64,000 nt of DNA from Methylomonas koyamae (lineage in GTDB: Bacteria; Pseudomonadota; Gammaproteobacteria; Methylococcales; Methylomonadaceae), in assembly GCF_019669905.1 (NCBI RefSeq), contig NZ_AP019777.1:2852001-2916000 (forward strand), given 5' to 3'. The translations under genes and the position numbers were made by a program. Position 1 is the first letter of the stretch. Every line of letters starts with the position of its first letter. Shown piece by piece: positions 16,267 to 26,495 of the stretch. The notes under the pieces are model-generated. The model was not told the origin of the DNA. It saw only the letters and a program-made list of their open reading frames with translations, and searched no databases.

Positions 16267-19100
16267 CGGCCCAACCGAAGATTCTGATCGTCGACGACGA
16301 CGCTATGGTCCGAATGCTGGTAGGCCAGGTATTGCGCGCCCACCAGTACCGGACCGTGGAAGCCGAAAACGGCCGCGAGGGTTTGCGTTTGTTTTGCCAG
16401 GAACAACCCGATCTGGTGTTGCTGGATGTCATGATGCCGGAACTGGACGGTTTCGCCTGCCTGCAGCAGATACGCGCCTTGCCCGACGCCACGCCCATCG
16501 TCATGATGACGGCAATCGAAGATACCGGCGCGGTGGAACAGGCCTTTCGCCTCGGCGCTACCGATTTCATCGGCAAACCGGTGCAATGGCCGCTGCTGCC
16601 GCACCGGATCGAATACGTATTGCGTGCCCACCGCACCACGCAAAATCTGATCGAACAGCAAAATCTGCTGCAGCGCAGCGAACAGCGCTACCGCGAATTG
16701 GTCGAGAGTTTGAGTTCGGATTATTTTCTGTTCTCGTTGGACCGGCAAGGCGCGTTCAGTTATCTCGGGCCGTCGGTGGAACAGATTCTCGGCTATCCGA
16801 CCGAGCAGTTGCTGGGCGATTGTTTTGCGCTGGCTACCGATAACCCGATCAACCGGACCGCGCGCAGCCATACCCAGGCCAGTTTAGCCGGCCGCAAACC
16901 GCCCAATTACGAAATGGAATTACGCTGCCGGGACGGCGGCAACCGCCTGTTAAGCCTGAATGCGACGCCGATTTTCGACGAGCGGGGCCAGGTCATCGCC
17001 GTCAACGGCCTGGCCCACGATATCAGCGAAGTGCGCCGCACCCAACAAGCGCTGAGCGACAGCGAGGAGCGCCTGCGCTTGTCGATGCAGGCGGCCAAAC
17101 TCGGCTTTTTCGACATCGACCCGCGGACCGGCAAAACCATCGTCAACCGCGAATACTCGGCGATGCTCGGCTACGAAGCCGCCGAATTTTCGGCCGACAT
17201 CGACGCCTGGGCCGAACGGCTGCACCCCGACGACCGCCAAGCGGCGCTGGAACGCTACCGGGCCTACATCGCCGGCGAAATCGGCGAATACCGGCTCGAA
17301 TACCGCTTGCGCTGCGCCGACGGCGGCTGGAAGTGGATATTGTCGATCGGCAGCATCGTCGAACGCGATGCCGACGGCCGTCCGCTGCGCATGCTCGGTA
17401 CCCATACCGACATCACAGAGAGCAAAACCGCCGCCGAGCGTTTGAAATTGCTGGCAAAGGTGTTCGAAAACAGCGGCGAAGCGATCTTTCTCTGCGCGCC
17501 GGACCTGAGCATCGTCTCCAGCAACCAGGCCTACACCAATATCACCGGCTTCCGCGCCGAAGAAGTCCTCGGCAAAAAACCGGCAATGCTGGATTCCGAG
17601 CACAACGACAGCGGCCACTTCCGCCGCATCCGCCAAGCCTTGAAGGAAAACGGTTACTGGCAGGGCGAAATCTGGGACACCCGTAAAAACGGCGAACCCT
17701 ATCCGGCCTGGCTGGGAATTTCGATGATCGGCGGTCCGCACGGTGCGGTCAGCCATTACATCGGCATTTTTTCGGACATCACCGAGCGCAAGGCGGCCGA
17801 AGCCCAGATCGAATATCTGGCCCGCCACGACCCGCTGACCAACCTGCCGAACCGGACCTTGCTGCGCGACCGTTTCGACCAGGCCATGGCCCATGCCTTG
17901 CGCAACAGCAGCCTGGTCGGCTTGTTGTTTCTGGATCTGGACCATTTTAAAAACATCAACGATACGATGGGCCACGACGTCGGCGACCGCCTGCTGCAGG
18001 GCATCGCCGAACGGCTGTGCCAATGCGTCCGCGAAGTCGATACGGTTTGCCGACAAGGCGGCGACGAATTCATCATCATTCTGACCGACATCCCCGACAT
18101 CGACACCATCGCCCAAATCGCGCTGAAAATTCTCGACCAACTGAACCAGCCGTTCCTGATCGAAGGCGTCACCGTATGCACCTCGTTCAGTATCGGCATC
18201 AGCCTCTACCCCAACGACGGCTTGAATTTCCACGGTTTGTTGAACAAAGCCGATACCGCGATGTATGCGGCCAAAAACGAAGGCCGCAATACCTTCCGCT
18301 TCTTCTCTCATGACATGAACCTGGCCTCGATCGAACGCATGAACATCGAGAACGGCCTGCGCGCGGCGTTGAAGCAAAACGAATTCCGCCTGCACTACCA
18401 ACCGCAGTATTCGATTCGCGACAACCGGATCATCGGCGCCGAAGCCTTATTGCGCTGGCAACCGAAAAACGGGGCGATGATTCCGCCGGCCAAATTCATC
18501 CCGATTGCCGAGGATAACGGCCTGATCGTGCCGATCGGCGACTGGGTATTGCGCGAGGCCTGCCGGCAAAACCGGGTTTGGCACGACGCCGGCTACAAAT
18601 TGTTGGTGACGGTCAATATTTCGGCGTTGCAGTTCAAACGCGGCAATCTGCTGGAATCGGTGAGATCGGCCTTGTCCGAATCCGGGCTGGCAGCGGAATA
18701 CCTGGAATTGGAACTGACCGAATCGGTGTTGATGTTCGACACGGCCACCGTGATCCAGCAAATCGCCGCGCTGAAAGCGCTGGGCGTCAGCTTTGCGATC
18801 GACGATTTCGGCACCGGCTACTCCTCGCTCAGCTATCTGAAGCGTTTCGCCGTCAACAAACTGAAGATAGACCAATCCTTCATCCAGGATTTGAGTTCGG
18901 GCAAGGCCGAAGACGCCGCCATCGTCCAAGCCATCGTGCAATTGGGCGACACCTTGGGCCTGCTGACGCTGGCCGAAGGTGTAGAAACCCAGGAACAGGC
19001 CGAACGCCTGCACCAGCTCGGCTGCCACAAAGCCCAAGGCTTTTATTGGAACCAACCGTTGCCGCCGGACGAATTCGGCGCTTTGTTCGACGCGGACTGA
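16263..19100 (+). CDS. Response regulator REC-PAS-PAS-PAS-GGDEF-EAL, dual c-di-GMP enzyme
   Basis: A 945-residue protein. The receiver has D55 (LVLLDVMMPELDG), three PAS segments lie roughly at residues 135-260, 265-390 and 390-510, then GGDEF and EAL domains. Both catalytic sites look intact: GGDEF at 599-603, preceded five residues upstream by a product-inhibition RxxD site (R590 to D593), and EAL at about 727 with DDFGTGYSSLSYLKRF. It could therefore make or degrade c-di-GMP depending on input. The start overlaps the preceding gene by four bases. It is the last gene of the operon and ends six bases before a convergent PHP-domain gene. No terminator hairpin is obvious. Confidence 0.93.
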   Translation: MTAQPKILIVDDDAMVRMLVGQVLRAHQYRTVEAENGREGLRLFCQEQPDLVLLDVMMPELDGFACLQQIRALPDATPIVMMTAIEDTGAVEQAFRLGATDFIGKPVQWPLLPHRIEYVLRAHRTTQNLIEQQNLLQRSEQRYRELVESLSSDYFLFSLDRQGAFSYLGPSVEQILGYPTEQLLGDCFALATDNPINRTARSHTQASLAGRKPPNYEMELRCRDGGNRLLSLNATPIFDERGQVIAVNGLAHDISEVRRTQQALSDSEERLRLSMQAAKLGFFDIDPRTGKTIVNREYSAMLGYEAAEFSADIDAWAERLHPDDRQAALERYRAYIAGEIGEYRLEYRLRCADGGWKWILSIGSIVERDADGRPLRMLGTHTDITESKTAAERLKLLAKVFENSGEAIFLCAPDLSIVSSNQAYTNITGFRAEEVLGKKPAMLDSEHNDSGHFRRIRQALKENGYWQGEIWDTRKNGEPYPAWLGISMIGGPHGAVSHYIGIFSDITERKAAEAQIEYLARHDPLTNLPNRTLLRDRFDQAMAHALRNSSLVGLLFLDLDHFKNINDTMGHDVGDRLLQGIAERLCQCVREVDTVCRQGGDEFIIILTDIPDIDTIAQIALKILDQLNQPFLIEGVTVCTSFSIGISLYPNDGLNFHGLLNKADTAMYAAKNEGRNTFRFFSHDMNLASIERMNIENGLRAALKQNEFRLHYQPQYSIRDNRIIGAEALLRWQPKNGAMIPPAKFIPIAEDNGLIVPIGDWVLREACRQNRVWHDAGYKLLVTVNISALQFKRGNLLESVRSALSESGLAAEYLELELTESVLMFDTATVIQQIAALKALGVSFAIDDFGTGYSSLSYLKRFAVNKLKIDQSFIQDLSSGKAEDAAIVQAIVQLGDTLGLLTLAEGVETQEQAERLHQLGCHKAQGFYWNQPLPPDEFGALFDAD

Positions 19101-19106
19101 ACCGGG

Positions 19107-19940
19107 TCAGAACAGATTCCAGACCGGTTCGGCGCCGGCCGGCAGCGCCGCCAGCCGACCCAATTCCACATACTGGTTGCCCGGCGCGTGAAAATCCGAA
19201 CCCTGCGAAGCATACAAGCCGTGTTTTAGCGCCAAGCCGTAACTCAAGCGAATATCGTCGATGCTGGCGCGGCCGGTGACGACTTCTATCCCCTGCCCGC
19301 CCGCCGCCGCGAACTGGGTCAATACCTTGTTCAACCATTTCGTACTCAGCTTGTAGCGCAACGGGTGCGCCAGCACTGCAACGCCGCCGGCTTGGCGGAT
19401 CCAGTCCACGCATTCGGCCAACGCCGTCCAGGCGGTCGGCACGTAGCCGGGTTTACCTTTGCTCAAGTAACGGTCGAACGCGTCCTGCTGGGTCTGGACG
19501 TAGCCATGTTTGACCAGAAAATCGGCAAAATGCAGCCGGGTAATTTCGCCGTTGCCGGCTGCGGCGCGCAAGTCTGGGTAGGCATCCGGAATGCCTTTCT
19601 TGACCAACTTTTGCGCGATTTTTTGCGCACGCTCCTCGCGCGTGACCTGCTGCCGGGCGATGCCTTCCAGCAGGCGGCTGTTAGCCGGATCGATGTTCAG
19701 ACCGACGATATGCAGACAATGGCTGTCGAAGCCGGCGGACAATTCGATGCCCGACACCAAACGGATGCCGCACTCCTGCGCCGCCCGCCGGGCTTCGGCC
19801 AAACCGGCCACGGTGTCGTGGTCGGTCAATGCCAGGACGCCGACGCCTTGCTGTTTGGCGCGGTTGACCAGTTCGGCCGGCGGCAAGGCGCCGTCCGACG
19901 CCGTCGAATGGCAATGCAAATCGTAGATTAAGTCGCTCAT
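19107..19940 (-). CDS. PHP-domain RNase AM / nucleotide phosphatase (YciV-like)
   Basis: A 277-residue cytosolic metal-dependent phosphoesterase. The PHP motifs are DLHCHSTASDG (residues 7-17), LTDHDT (about 38-43), SGIELSAG and the late metal ligands in AHPLRYK and SQGSDFHAPG. The length and motif order fit the YciV/RNase AM (TrpH) family, which trims 5' ends of rRNA precursors and hydrolyses 3',5'-nucleotide bisphosphates. The start overlaps the end of the upstream ABC transporter gene by four bases, so the two are translated in tandem. The link to the transporter may be only positional. All expected metal ligands appear present. Confidence 0.88.
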   Translation of the reverse strand: MSDLIYDLHCHSTASDGALPPAELVNRAKQQGVGVLALTDHDTVAGLAEARRAAQECGIRLVSGIELSAGFDSHCLHIVGLNIDPANSRLLEGIARQQVTREERAQKIAQKLVKKGIPDAYPDLRAAAGNGEITRLHFADFLVKHGYVQTQQDAFDRYLSKGKPGYVPTAWTALAECVDWIRQAGGVAVLAHPLRYKLSTKWLNKVLTQFAAAGGQGIEVVTGRASIDDIRLSYGLALKHGLYASQGSDFHAPGNQYVELGRLAALPAGAEPVWNLF

Positions 19941-21766
19941 TGGTAATCGCCGTAGAGTTTGGCGTACAAACCGTTTTGCTGAATCAGCGCTTCGTGTTTG
20001 CCTTGCTCGCAGATTCGGCCCTGTTCGAACACGTAGACATGGTCGGCCTGTTTCACCGCGCTCAAACGGTGGGCGATGATGATCGTGGTGCGCCCCGCCA
20101 GGAAGCCGTTTAGGGCTTGATGCAGTTTATATTCGGTTTCGGTGTCCAGCGCCGAGGTGGCTTCGTCCAGAATCACGACCGCCGGCTGGCTGACGATCAT
20201 CCGCGCAATTGCCATGCGCTGGCGTTGGCCGCCGGACAGGCGCATGCCCTGGCGGCCGACCACGGTATCCAAGCCGTCCGCCAAGTCCGCCACGACGTTT
20301 TTCAACTGGGCGATTTCCAGCGCCTGCCACAAGGCAGCATCGGCAATGTCGCGGCCCAAGGTCAAATTGGCGCGGATGGTATCGTTCAGCAGCGCCGGAT
20401 GCTGCAGCACCGTTGCCACGTGCTCGCGCACCACGTCCAATCCGATCCGGTCCAACGGCACGCCGTCGAAATAAATCATGCCGGTGCCGGGCGGATAAAG
20501 TCCGATCAGCGTTTGCGCCAAGGTCGATTTGCCGCCGCCGCTGGCGCCGACCAGCGCAATTTTTTCGCCGGCCGGAATCGACAGGTTGATACCGTTAAGC
20601 ACCGGCTCGTCCTTATAACTGAAGTGCAAATCCTCGACGCTGACCGAAACGGTTTTCTTACCCAAAAACGGATTGGCCAGATGCGGGTAATAAGGTTCGC
20701 GTTCCAGCCGGGCCAATTGATTGACCCGCGTCAACGCTGCTTTCGCGGCATAGAACGACTGCTGGATACTCAGGATCTCTTGGACCGGCGCCATCATGAA
20801 CCACAAATAGCCGAACACCGCCAGCATTTCGCCGATGCTGAGATTGGAATACAGCACCATCAGCATCGCAGTCGCCCGAAAGATATCGAAGCCGAACAAG
20901 AAGGTCAGGAAACTGAGCCGCACCGTCGCATCGCTTTTCCAGGCATAGACCGTGGAATGGTTTTTCACGGCCAGCGCGCTGTTGACCAATTGCCGGCAGT
21001 AATGCTCCTCGCGGTTGCTGGCGCGAATCTGGTGTATCGCTTCCAGCGTCTCGCTCAACGCCTGCTGGAAGGCGGCATAGGCCTTATTCTCGTTGGCCTT
21101 CAACTCCTTGACCCGCGAGCCGACCGCCTTGGCCAGATAAATCACCAACGGGTTCAGGAAAATGATGAACAAACCCAGTTGCCAGTGCATCCACAGCAAG
21201 ATCAATGCAGTGCCGAATACCGTCAATACCGCGACCAGCAATTTGCTGATCGTGGTACCGATGAAGTTATCCAGGGTATCCAGATCGGTCACCATATGCG
21301 AACTGACCGTACCGCTGCCCAGGCTTTCGTATTCCGACATCGAGATATGTTGCAAATGCTCGACCAGGCTGGCCCTGATCCGGAACACCACGTCCTTGGC
21401 GATGTTGCAAAACTGGCGGGTCTGGCTGATGTTCAATACCAACGCGAACAGCCGCAGCAACAAACTGGCCAGCAAAATCGCACCGATATACACCATCGGT
21501 GTGCGCCATTCCGCCGGCAACCAGGGATCGAGCGTCGTCAAAACCATGCCGGGATGGTGCAACAGCACTTCATCGACCAGCAACGGCATCAACAAGGGGA
21601 CCGGCACGCTGGCCAAGGTGGCCAAAATCGCCATCAGGTGTCCGGCCAGCAATTGCTGCTTGTGTTGGAGGGCGATACCGTAGATATAACGCCAGGAGTA
21701 TTCGAAGTGGCTTGCAGGTTCGATGATTTTCAAAGTCGGGAAACGGATTCGGTTAGATTTAGCCAT
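19937..21766 (-). CDS. ABC exporter, fused membrane and ATPase domains
   Basis: A 609-residue half-transporter of the MsbA/lipid or peptide exporter type. Six membrane segments lie within about residues 30-330, followed by an ATPase with Walker A GASGGGKST, Q-loop region VLQHPALLND, signature LSGGQRQRMA, Walker B VVILDEATSAL and the H-loop in IIAHRLSAVK. It should act as a homodimer in the inner membrane. The substrate is unknown; there is no N-terminal peptidase domain, so it is not a bacteriocin exporter of the C39 class. It is divergent from slt with a 69-base shared promoter gap, and it is followed by the PHP gene with a four-base overlap. Confidence 0.9.
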   Translation of the reverse strand: MAKSNRIRFPTLKIIEPASHFEYSWRYIYGIALQHKQQLLAGHLMAILATLASVPVPLLMPLLVDEVLLHHPGMVLTTLDPWLPAEWRTPMVYIGAILLASLLLRLFALVLNISQTRQFCNIAKDVVFRIRASLVEHLQHISMSEYESLGSGTVSSHMVTDLDTLDNFIGTTISKLLVAVLTVFGTALILLWMHWQLGLFIIFLNPLVIYLAKAVGSRVKELKANENKAYAAFQQALSETLEAIHQIRASNREEHYCRQLVNSALAVKNHSTVYAWKSDATVRLSFLTFLFGFDIFRATAMLMVLYSNLSIGEMLAVFGYLWFMMAPVQEILSIQQSFYAAKAALTRVNQLARLEREPYYPHLANPFLGKKTVSVSVEDLHFSYKDEPVLNGINLSIPAGEKIALVGASGGGKSTLAQTLIGLYPPGTGMIYFDGVPLDRIGLDVVREHVATVLQHPALLNDTIRANLTLGRDIADAALWQALEIAQLKNVVADLADGLDTVVGRQGMRLSGGQRQRMAIARMIVSQPAVVILDEATSALDTETEYKLHQALNGFLAGRTTIIIAHRLSAVKQADHVYVFEQGRICEQGKHEALIQQNGLYAKLYGDYQ

Positions 21767-21835
21767 TATAATGGTCCGGTGGCCGCGGCAAAACTGATAG
21801 CCGGGCCTAATGGTCCGGCTATCGGGGAAGCTGTC

Positions 21836-23752
21836 ATGTCTTTTATCCTACATTTGGTGCTGGCCGCTGCGATCGGCAGCCTGCTGCCGGCGGCGGCAAC
21901 CTCCGGCGAGGCGGATCAGGCCGATTCACGCCAACGTTTCGTTCAGGCAGAACAAGCCATCGCCGCCGACCGCGAAGCCGATTACCGCCAGCTTGCCGCC
22001 ACGCTGAAAACTTACCCGCTGTATCCGTATTTGCAATACCAGTGGCTGAAAGGCCGCTTGTCCGCCGACAGCGAGATACGCCAATTCCTGGCCGATCACG
22101 CAGCCAGCCGCTACGCCGGGCTGCTCAAACCGAAATGGCTGGTTTATTTGGGGGAACAACAACGGTGGCAGGATTTTCTGCGATATTACCAAGGCAGTGA
22201 CGACGGCGTATTGCAATGTTATGCCGGCCTGGCCTACTTGGAAACCGGCCAAAGCTCGGAAGCGTTCAGTCTGGCCCGCACGCTTTGGCTAAGCGGCAAG
22301 TCGCAGCCGAACACTTGCGACGGCCTGTTCGCCGCCTACCAAGCTTCGCCCTACTTCACCCCCGATCTGATCTGGCAACGTTTCCACGCCGCGTTGAAAC
22401 GCGGCAACGCCGCACTGGCCGAATACCTGACCCGCTATCTAACCGGCAGCGAACTGGAGTTGGCCGGACTCTGGCTGAAACTGCACCGGCAGCCGGAAAG
22501 CGTGCAGACCGAAACCGAGTGGCGCCAGCGTCCGGCACAGGCCGCGGACTTGTTCGGCCATGCCGTCGAACGCTGGCTGGAACGCGACGCCGTAGCGGCG
22601 GCGCAATTTTGGGACCAGGAAAAGCCCTTGCAAACGCTGGCACCGGCACGCGCCGCCGATATCGAAAAGCAATTGGCCATGGCGCTGGCGTTGAAACACG
22701 ACGCCCAAGCCTACCAACGCCTATCGCGTTTGGCAGCCGACGACGAATCGAGCCGGGAATGGCGAGTGCGGGCGGCGTTGAACATTCAGAACTGGCCGGG
22801 GGTAATGGCCGCCATCGACCGATTGAACGGCGAAGAAAAAACCCGCGACAAGTGGCGTTACTGGCAGGCGCGGGCATTGGCGGCAACCGGCCAAGGCGCA
22901 GCCGCCGCCAGCGAATTTGCCGAATTGGCAAAAAACCGCAGTTTTTACGGATTTTTGGCCGCCGCCAAGTCCGGCCAGGCAATAGCGTTGGCACACCGGC
23001 CGTTACTGGTCACCGAAACGGAACTGCAAGCCTTGAGCGATAGAGCCGATTTCCAGGCCGCAAGCGAACTGCTGGCATTGAAGCGGCCGGCGGAAGCCAG
23101 ACGCCAATGGCAATTTGCCGTCGCCAGACTGGAGCAAGGTTTATTGCCGGCAGCGGCCAAACTGGCGCAACGCTGGCGCGCGCCGGCGCTAGCGATCGCT
23201 ACCGTCGCCAAAGCCAACCACTGGGACGACCTCGAATTGCGCTTCCCTTTGGAATATAGCCGGGAAATCGGCCAAAACGCCGCGGAACGGCAACTGGACC
23301 CGGCCATCATCTACGGCTTGGTCCGCCAGGAAAGTGCCTTCGACAGCCAGGCCGACTCGCCCGCCGGCGCGAAAGGTTTGATGCAGGTCATGCCGCAAAC
23401 CGGCCGGCAAATCGCCGCCGATCTGCGCGACCGTTGGGGCGACGACGACAGCCTGTTTCAACCCGATCTGAACCTGAAATACGGCGCGTTTTATTTCAAG
23501 AAGCTGTTGGGCCAGTTTAATGGCCACTATGCCCTGGCGGCGGCGGCCTATAATGCCGGCGCCAGCAAGATCAAACGCTGGCTGCCCAGCGGCCGCAGCC
23601 AACCGGCCGATATCTGGATCGAAAACATCCCGTACAAGGAGACCCGCGGCTACGTCGCGTCGGTTTTAATGTATAGCCTGATCTACCAGCAACGCCTGCA
23701 ACGGAACTCGCTGAAACTTGACGATCTGCTGCGCGACGTAATGCCGGGATAA
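21836..23752 (+). CDS. slt: Soluble lytic murein transglycosylase
   Basis: A 638-residue periplasmic enzyme, similar in size to E. coli Slt70. The signal peptide is MSFILHLVLAAAIGSLLPAAA. A superhelical alpha domain of about 430 residues forms the U-ring and linker. The C-terminal lysozyme-like domain has catalytic E499 in GLVRQESAFD, then SPAGAKGLMQVMP and LAAAAYNAG. It cleaves the glycan strands of peptidoglycan to 1,6-anhydro products. The frame stays open for 1.7 kb upstream, but that part is antisense to the ABC gene and is an artefact; the ATG at 21836 follows GGGGAAG and begins the signal peptide. Confidence 0.95.
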   Translation: MSFILHLVLAAAIGSLLPAAATSGEADQADSRQRFVQAEQAIAADREADYRQLAATLKTYPLYPYLQYQWLKGRLSADSEIRQFLADHAASRYAGLLKPKWLVYLGEQQRWQDFLRYYQGSDDGVLQCYAGLAYLETGQSSEAFSLARTLWLSGKSQPNTCDGLFAAYQASPYFTPDLIWQRFHAALKRGNAALAEYLTRYLTGSELELAGLWLKLHRQPESVQTETEWRQRPAQAADLFGHAVERWLERDAVAAAQFWDQEKPLQTLAPARAADIEKQLAMALALKHDAQAYQRLSRLAADDESSREWRVRAALNIQNWPGVMAAIDRLNGEEKTRDKWRYWQARALAATGQGAAAASEFAELAKNRSFYGFLAAAKSGQAIALAHRPLLVTETELQALSDRADFQAASELLALKRPAEARRQWQFAVARLEQGLLPAAAKLAQRWRAPALAIATVAKANHWDDLELRFPLEYSREIGQNAAERQLDPAIIYGLVRQESAFDSQADSPAGAKGLMQVMPQTGRQIAADLRDRWGDDDSLFQPDLNLKYGAFYFKKLLGQFNGHYALAAAAYNAGASKIKRWLPSGRSQPADIWIENIPYKETRGYVASVLMYSLIYQQRLQRNSLKLDDLLRDVMPG

Positions 23753-23828
23753 AAATTGAGCTGATTTTTTAAGCCGATTATTGGATAATGTTGGATGTTT
23801 TTGAACCGACGAATCAGGTAATCATTGG

Positions 23829-24344
23829 ATGGAGAAGCAGCACAGTTTCACGCGCGAAGAGTTGTTAATGTCCGGCCGGGGCGAACTTTACGGCCCGGAA
23901 AACGCGCAGCTACCGCTTCCCAACATGCTAATGATGGACCGTATCGTCCACATTTCCGACGAAGGCGGTAAATACGGCAAAGGCGAAATCATCGCCGAAC
24001 TGGATATCCACCCCGAGCTGTGGTTTTTTGCCTGCCATTTCCAAGGCGACCCGGTAATGCCGGGCTGTCTGGGTCTGGATGCGATGTGGCAGCTAATCGG
24101 TTTCTACTTGTGTTGGCTCGGCGGCCCCGGTAAAGGCCGTGCCCTCGGCTGCGGCGAGGTCAAATTTACCGGCCAAGTATTGCCGACCGCCAAAAAAGTC
24201 ACTTACAAAATCGACTTGAAACGCGTCATTATGCGCAAGCTGGTGATGGGCATCGCCGATGCGGTCATGGAAGTCGACGGCAAACAAATCTACGAAGCCA
24301 CCGATTTGCGGGTCGGCTTATTTACTTCCACTCAGGATTTCTAA
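23829..24344 (+). CDS. fabA: 3-hydroxydecanoyl-ACP dehydratase/isomerase FabA
   Basis: 171 residues, matching the family length. The active-site pair is H70 ([12 protein letters not shown]) and D84 (GLDAMWQ), the same numbering as E. coli FabA. The enzyme dehydrates 3-hydroxydecanoyl-ACP and isomerises trans-2 to cis-3 decenoyl-ACP, the branch point for unsaturated fatty acids in the anaerobic pathway. fabB follows ten bases after the stop, so the two essential partners of this branch form an operon. The region upstream is AT-rich (23753-23828), suitable for a promoter, though I could not define hexamers. Confidence 0.97.
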   Translation: MEKQHSFTREELLMSGRGELYGPENAQLPLPNMLMMDRIVHISDEGGKYGKGEIIAELDIHPELWFFACHFQGDPVMPGCLGLDAMWQLIGFYLCWLGGPGKGRALGCGEVKFTGQVLPTAKKVTYKIDLKRVIMRKLVMGIADAVMEVDGKQIYEATDLRVGLFTSTQDF

Positions 24345-24354
24345 GGAAACCATC

Positions 24355-25575
24355 ATGAGACGCGCGGTTGTAACAGGTTTGGGGATCGTTTCCAGTATCG
24401 GCAATAACCGGGACGAAGTCGTCGCTTCGTTGCGGAGCGGCCGTTCCGGCATCGTCCACGCTCCGGTCTACCAGGAATTGGGCTTCAGAAGCCATGTCCA
24501 CGGTCCGGTCAACATCGATCTGGACGAGGCGATAGACCGTAAGATCAAACGCTTCATGGGCGACGGCGCCGCCTACAATTATTTGGCAATGGAACAAGCC
24601 ATCGCCGATTCCGGCCTGGACGAAAACGACATTTCCAATATCCGCACCGGCTTGGTAATGGGTTCCGGTGGACCGTCTACCTCGAATCTGGTCGATTCCG
24701 CCGACATCCTGCGCTCCAAAGGCGTCAAAAAAGTCGGGCCGTACATGGTGACCCGCGCCATGTCCAGCACCAACACCGCCTGCCTGGCCACGCCGTTCAA
24801 GATCAAAGGCGTCAATTATTCGATCAGTTCGGCGTGCGCAACCAGCGCTCACTGCATCGGCCACGCGCAGGAACTGATTCAGCTCGGCAAACAAGATGTC
24901 GTGTTTGCCGGCGGCGGCGAGGAGCTGCATTGGACCATGTCGGTGATGTTCGATGCGATGGGGGCATTGTCGTCCAAATATAACGATACCCCTGACACCG
25001 CGTCTCGCCCCTACGACGAAACCCGCGACGGCTTCGTGATTTCCGGCGGCGGCGGCGTTTTGGTGATCGAAGAACTCGAGCACGCCAAGGCCCGCGGCGC
25101 CAAAATTTACGCCGAATTGGTCGGCTACGGCGCCACTTCCGACGGCTACGACATGGTGCAACCCTCCGGCGAAGGCGCCGTGCGCTGCATGCAAATGGCG
25201 CTGGCGACCGTGCACGATCCGATCGACTACATCAACGCCCACGGCACCAGCACGCCGGTCGGCGACACCCGCGAGTTGGAAGCGATGCGCGCGGTATTCG
25301 GCAGCGATGCCGTGCCCAGAGTCAGCTCGACCAAATCCCTGACCGGACACGCACTCGGTGCGGCCGGCGTCAACGAAGCGATTTATTCGCTGCTGATGAT
25401 GGAAGAAAATTTCTTGAGCGCGTCGGCCAACATCAGCCAGCTCGATCCCGGCGCGGCCGGCATCCCTATCATCCGCGAATATCAGGACAACGTGACGTTG
25501 AATACAGTGATGTCGAACAGCTTCGGCTTCGGCGGCACCAACGCCACGCTGATCTTCCAACGCTACAACGGTTAA
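24355..25575 (+). CDS. fabB: 3-oxoacyl-ACP synthase I FabB
   Basis: A 406-residue ketoacyl synthase with catalytic triad C161 ([12 protein letters not shown]), H296 ([11 protein letters not shown]) and H332 (GHALGAAG), the FabB/KAS I pattern. It elongates the cis-3-decenoyl-ACP made by FabA. The ATG at 24355 is preceded by AAGGAAA at eight bases and begins [16 protein letters not shown]; the frame extends further upstream through the end of fabA but without family similarity. Immediate linkage to fabA matches the arrangement seen in many gammaproteobacteria and supports KAS I rather than FabF identity. Confidence 0.96.
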   Translation: MRRAVVTGLGIVSSIGNNRDEVVASLRSGRSGIVHAPVYQELGFRSHVHGPVNIDLDEAIDRKIKRFMGDGAAYNYLAMEQAIADSGLDENDISNIRTGLVMGSGGPSTSNLVDSADILRSKGVKKVGPYMVTRAMSSTNTACLATPFKIKGVNYSISSACATSAHCIGHAQELIQLGKQDVVFAGGGEELHWTMSVMFDAMGALSSKYNDTPDTASRPYDETRDGFVISGGGGVLVIEELEHAKARGAKIYAELVGYGATSDGYDMVQPSGEGAVRCMQMALATVHDPIDYINAHGTSTPVGDTRELEAMRAVFGSDAVPRVSSTKSLTGHALGAAGVNEAIYSLLMMEENFLSASANISQLDPGAAGIPIIREYQDNVTLNTVMSNSFGFGGTNATLIFQRYNG

Positions 25576-25622
25576 CTGCTAAGCGGCCTGCGCTTTCCGC
25601 CGGGCCGCCCCCTCTTCGCACC

Positions 25623-26480
25623 ATGTCCGATCCCAGCCAAAAATCCCGTACCCAGTTCAACAAGCTGCAAAAGCGCCTGAGGCGCAGTGTCGGCGAAGCG
25701 ATCGCCGATTTCAACATGATAGAGCCGGACGACAAAGTCATGGTCTGCCTGTCCGGCGGCAAGGATTCGTACACGATGCTGGACATTCTGTTGAATTTGC
25801 AGAAAACGGCGCCGGTCAATTTCGAAATCATCGCCGTCAATCTGGACCAGAAGCAACCCGGTTTTCCGGAACACGTACTGCCGGAATACCTGACGTCGAT
25901 CGGCGTGCCGTTCCACATTATCGAACACGACACCTACAGCATCGTCAAACGCATCATTCCGGAAGGCCAGACCACCTGCAGCCTATGCTCACGCTTGCGG
26001 CGCGGCACGCTATACGGTTTCGCCCGCGAGCACAACATCACCAAAATCGCATTGGGCCACCACCGCGACGACATCATCGAAACGTTCTTCCTGAACCTGT
26101 TTTACGCCGGCAAACTAAAAGCGATGCCGCCGAAACTGCTCAGCGACGACAAGCAGAATATCGTGATCCGGCCGCTGGCCTACTGCCGCGAGAAAGACAT
26201 CAACCGCTTCGCCGCTTTCAAACAGTTTCCGATCATTCCCTGCAACCTGTGCGGATCGCAGGAGAATTTGCAACGTAAAGCGATGAAGCAAATGCTGAAC
26301 GGCTGGGACAAACAATTCCCCGGCCGGATCGAAACCATCTTCGCCGGCCTGCAAAACATCGCCCCGTCGCAAATGCTCGATACCGGTTTGTTCGACTTTG
26401 CCGGCTTGCGCCGCGACCCCAACTCAACCCTGGCCCGCGTCGTCTCCGACGAGCCGGGACTGGACATACTCGAACGCTAA
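25623..26480 (+). CDS. ttcA: tRNA 2-thiocytidine(32) synthetase TtcA
   Basis: A 285-residue PP-loop ATPase. The P-loop is SGGKDS (residues 44-49). Iron-sulfur cluster cysteines are C119 and C122 (CSLC) and C210 (PCNLC), the TtcA arrangement. It adenylates and thiolates cytidine 32 in certain tRNAs. The protein is slightly shorter than E. coli TtcA (311 residues) because the N-terminus is more compact. It begins 47 bases after fabB, and galE follows 15 bases after its stop. No Shine-Dalgarno sequence is obvious before the ATG. Confidence 0.93.
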   Translation: MSDPSQKSRTQFNKLQKRLRRSVGEAIADFNMIEPDDKVMVCLSGGKDSYTMLDILLNLQKTAPVNFEIIAVNLDQKQPGFPEHVLPEYLTSIGVPFHIIEHDTYSIVKRIIPEGQTTCSLCSRLRRGTLYGFAREHNITKIALGHHRDDIIETFFLNLFYAGKLKAMPPKLLSDDKQNIVIRPLAYCREKDINRFAAFKQFPIIPCNLCGSQENLQRKAMKQMLNGWDKQFPGRIETIFAGLQNIAPSQMLDTGLFDFAGLRRDPNSTLARVVSDEPGLDILER

Positions 26481-26495
26481 ACATGGAACGGAAAT

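Noticed and set aside
20117..21835. Open frame extending slt upstream by more than 570 codons
   Set aside because: This part is antisense to the ABC exporter. The slt protein with signal peptide and ribosome site begins at 21836.
24322..25560. 412-codon antisense frame across fabB
   Set aside because: It is a shadow of the fabB codon pattern. No conserved protein features were found.
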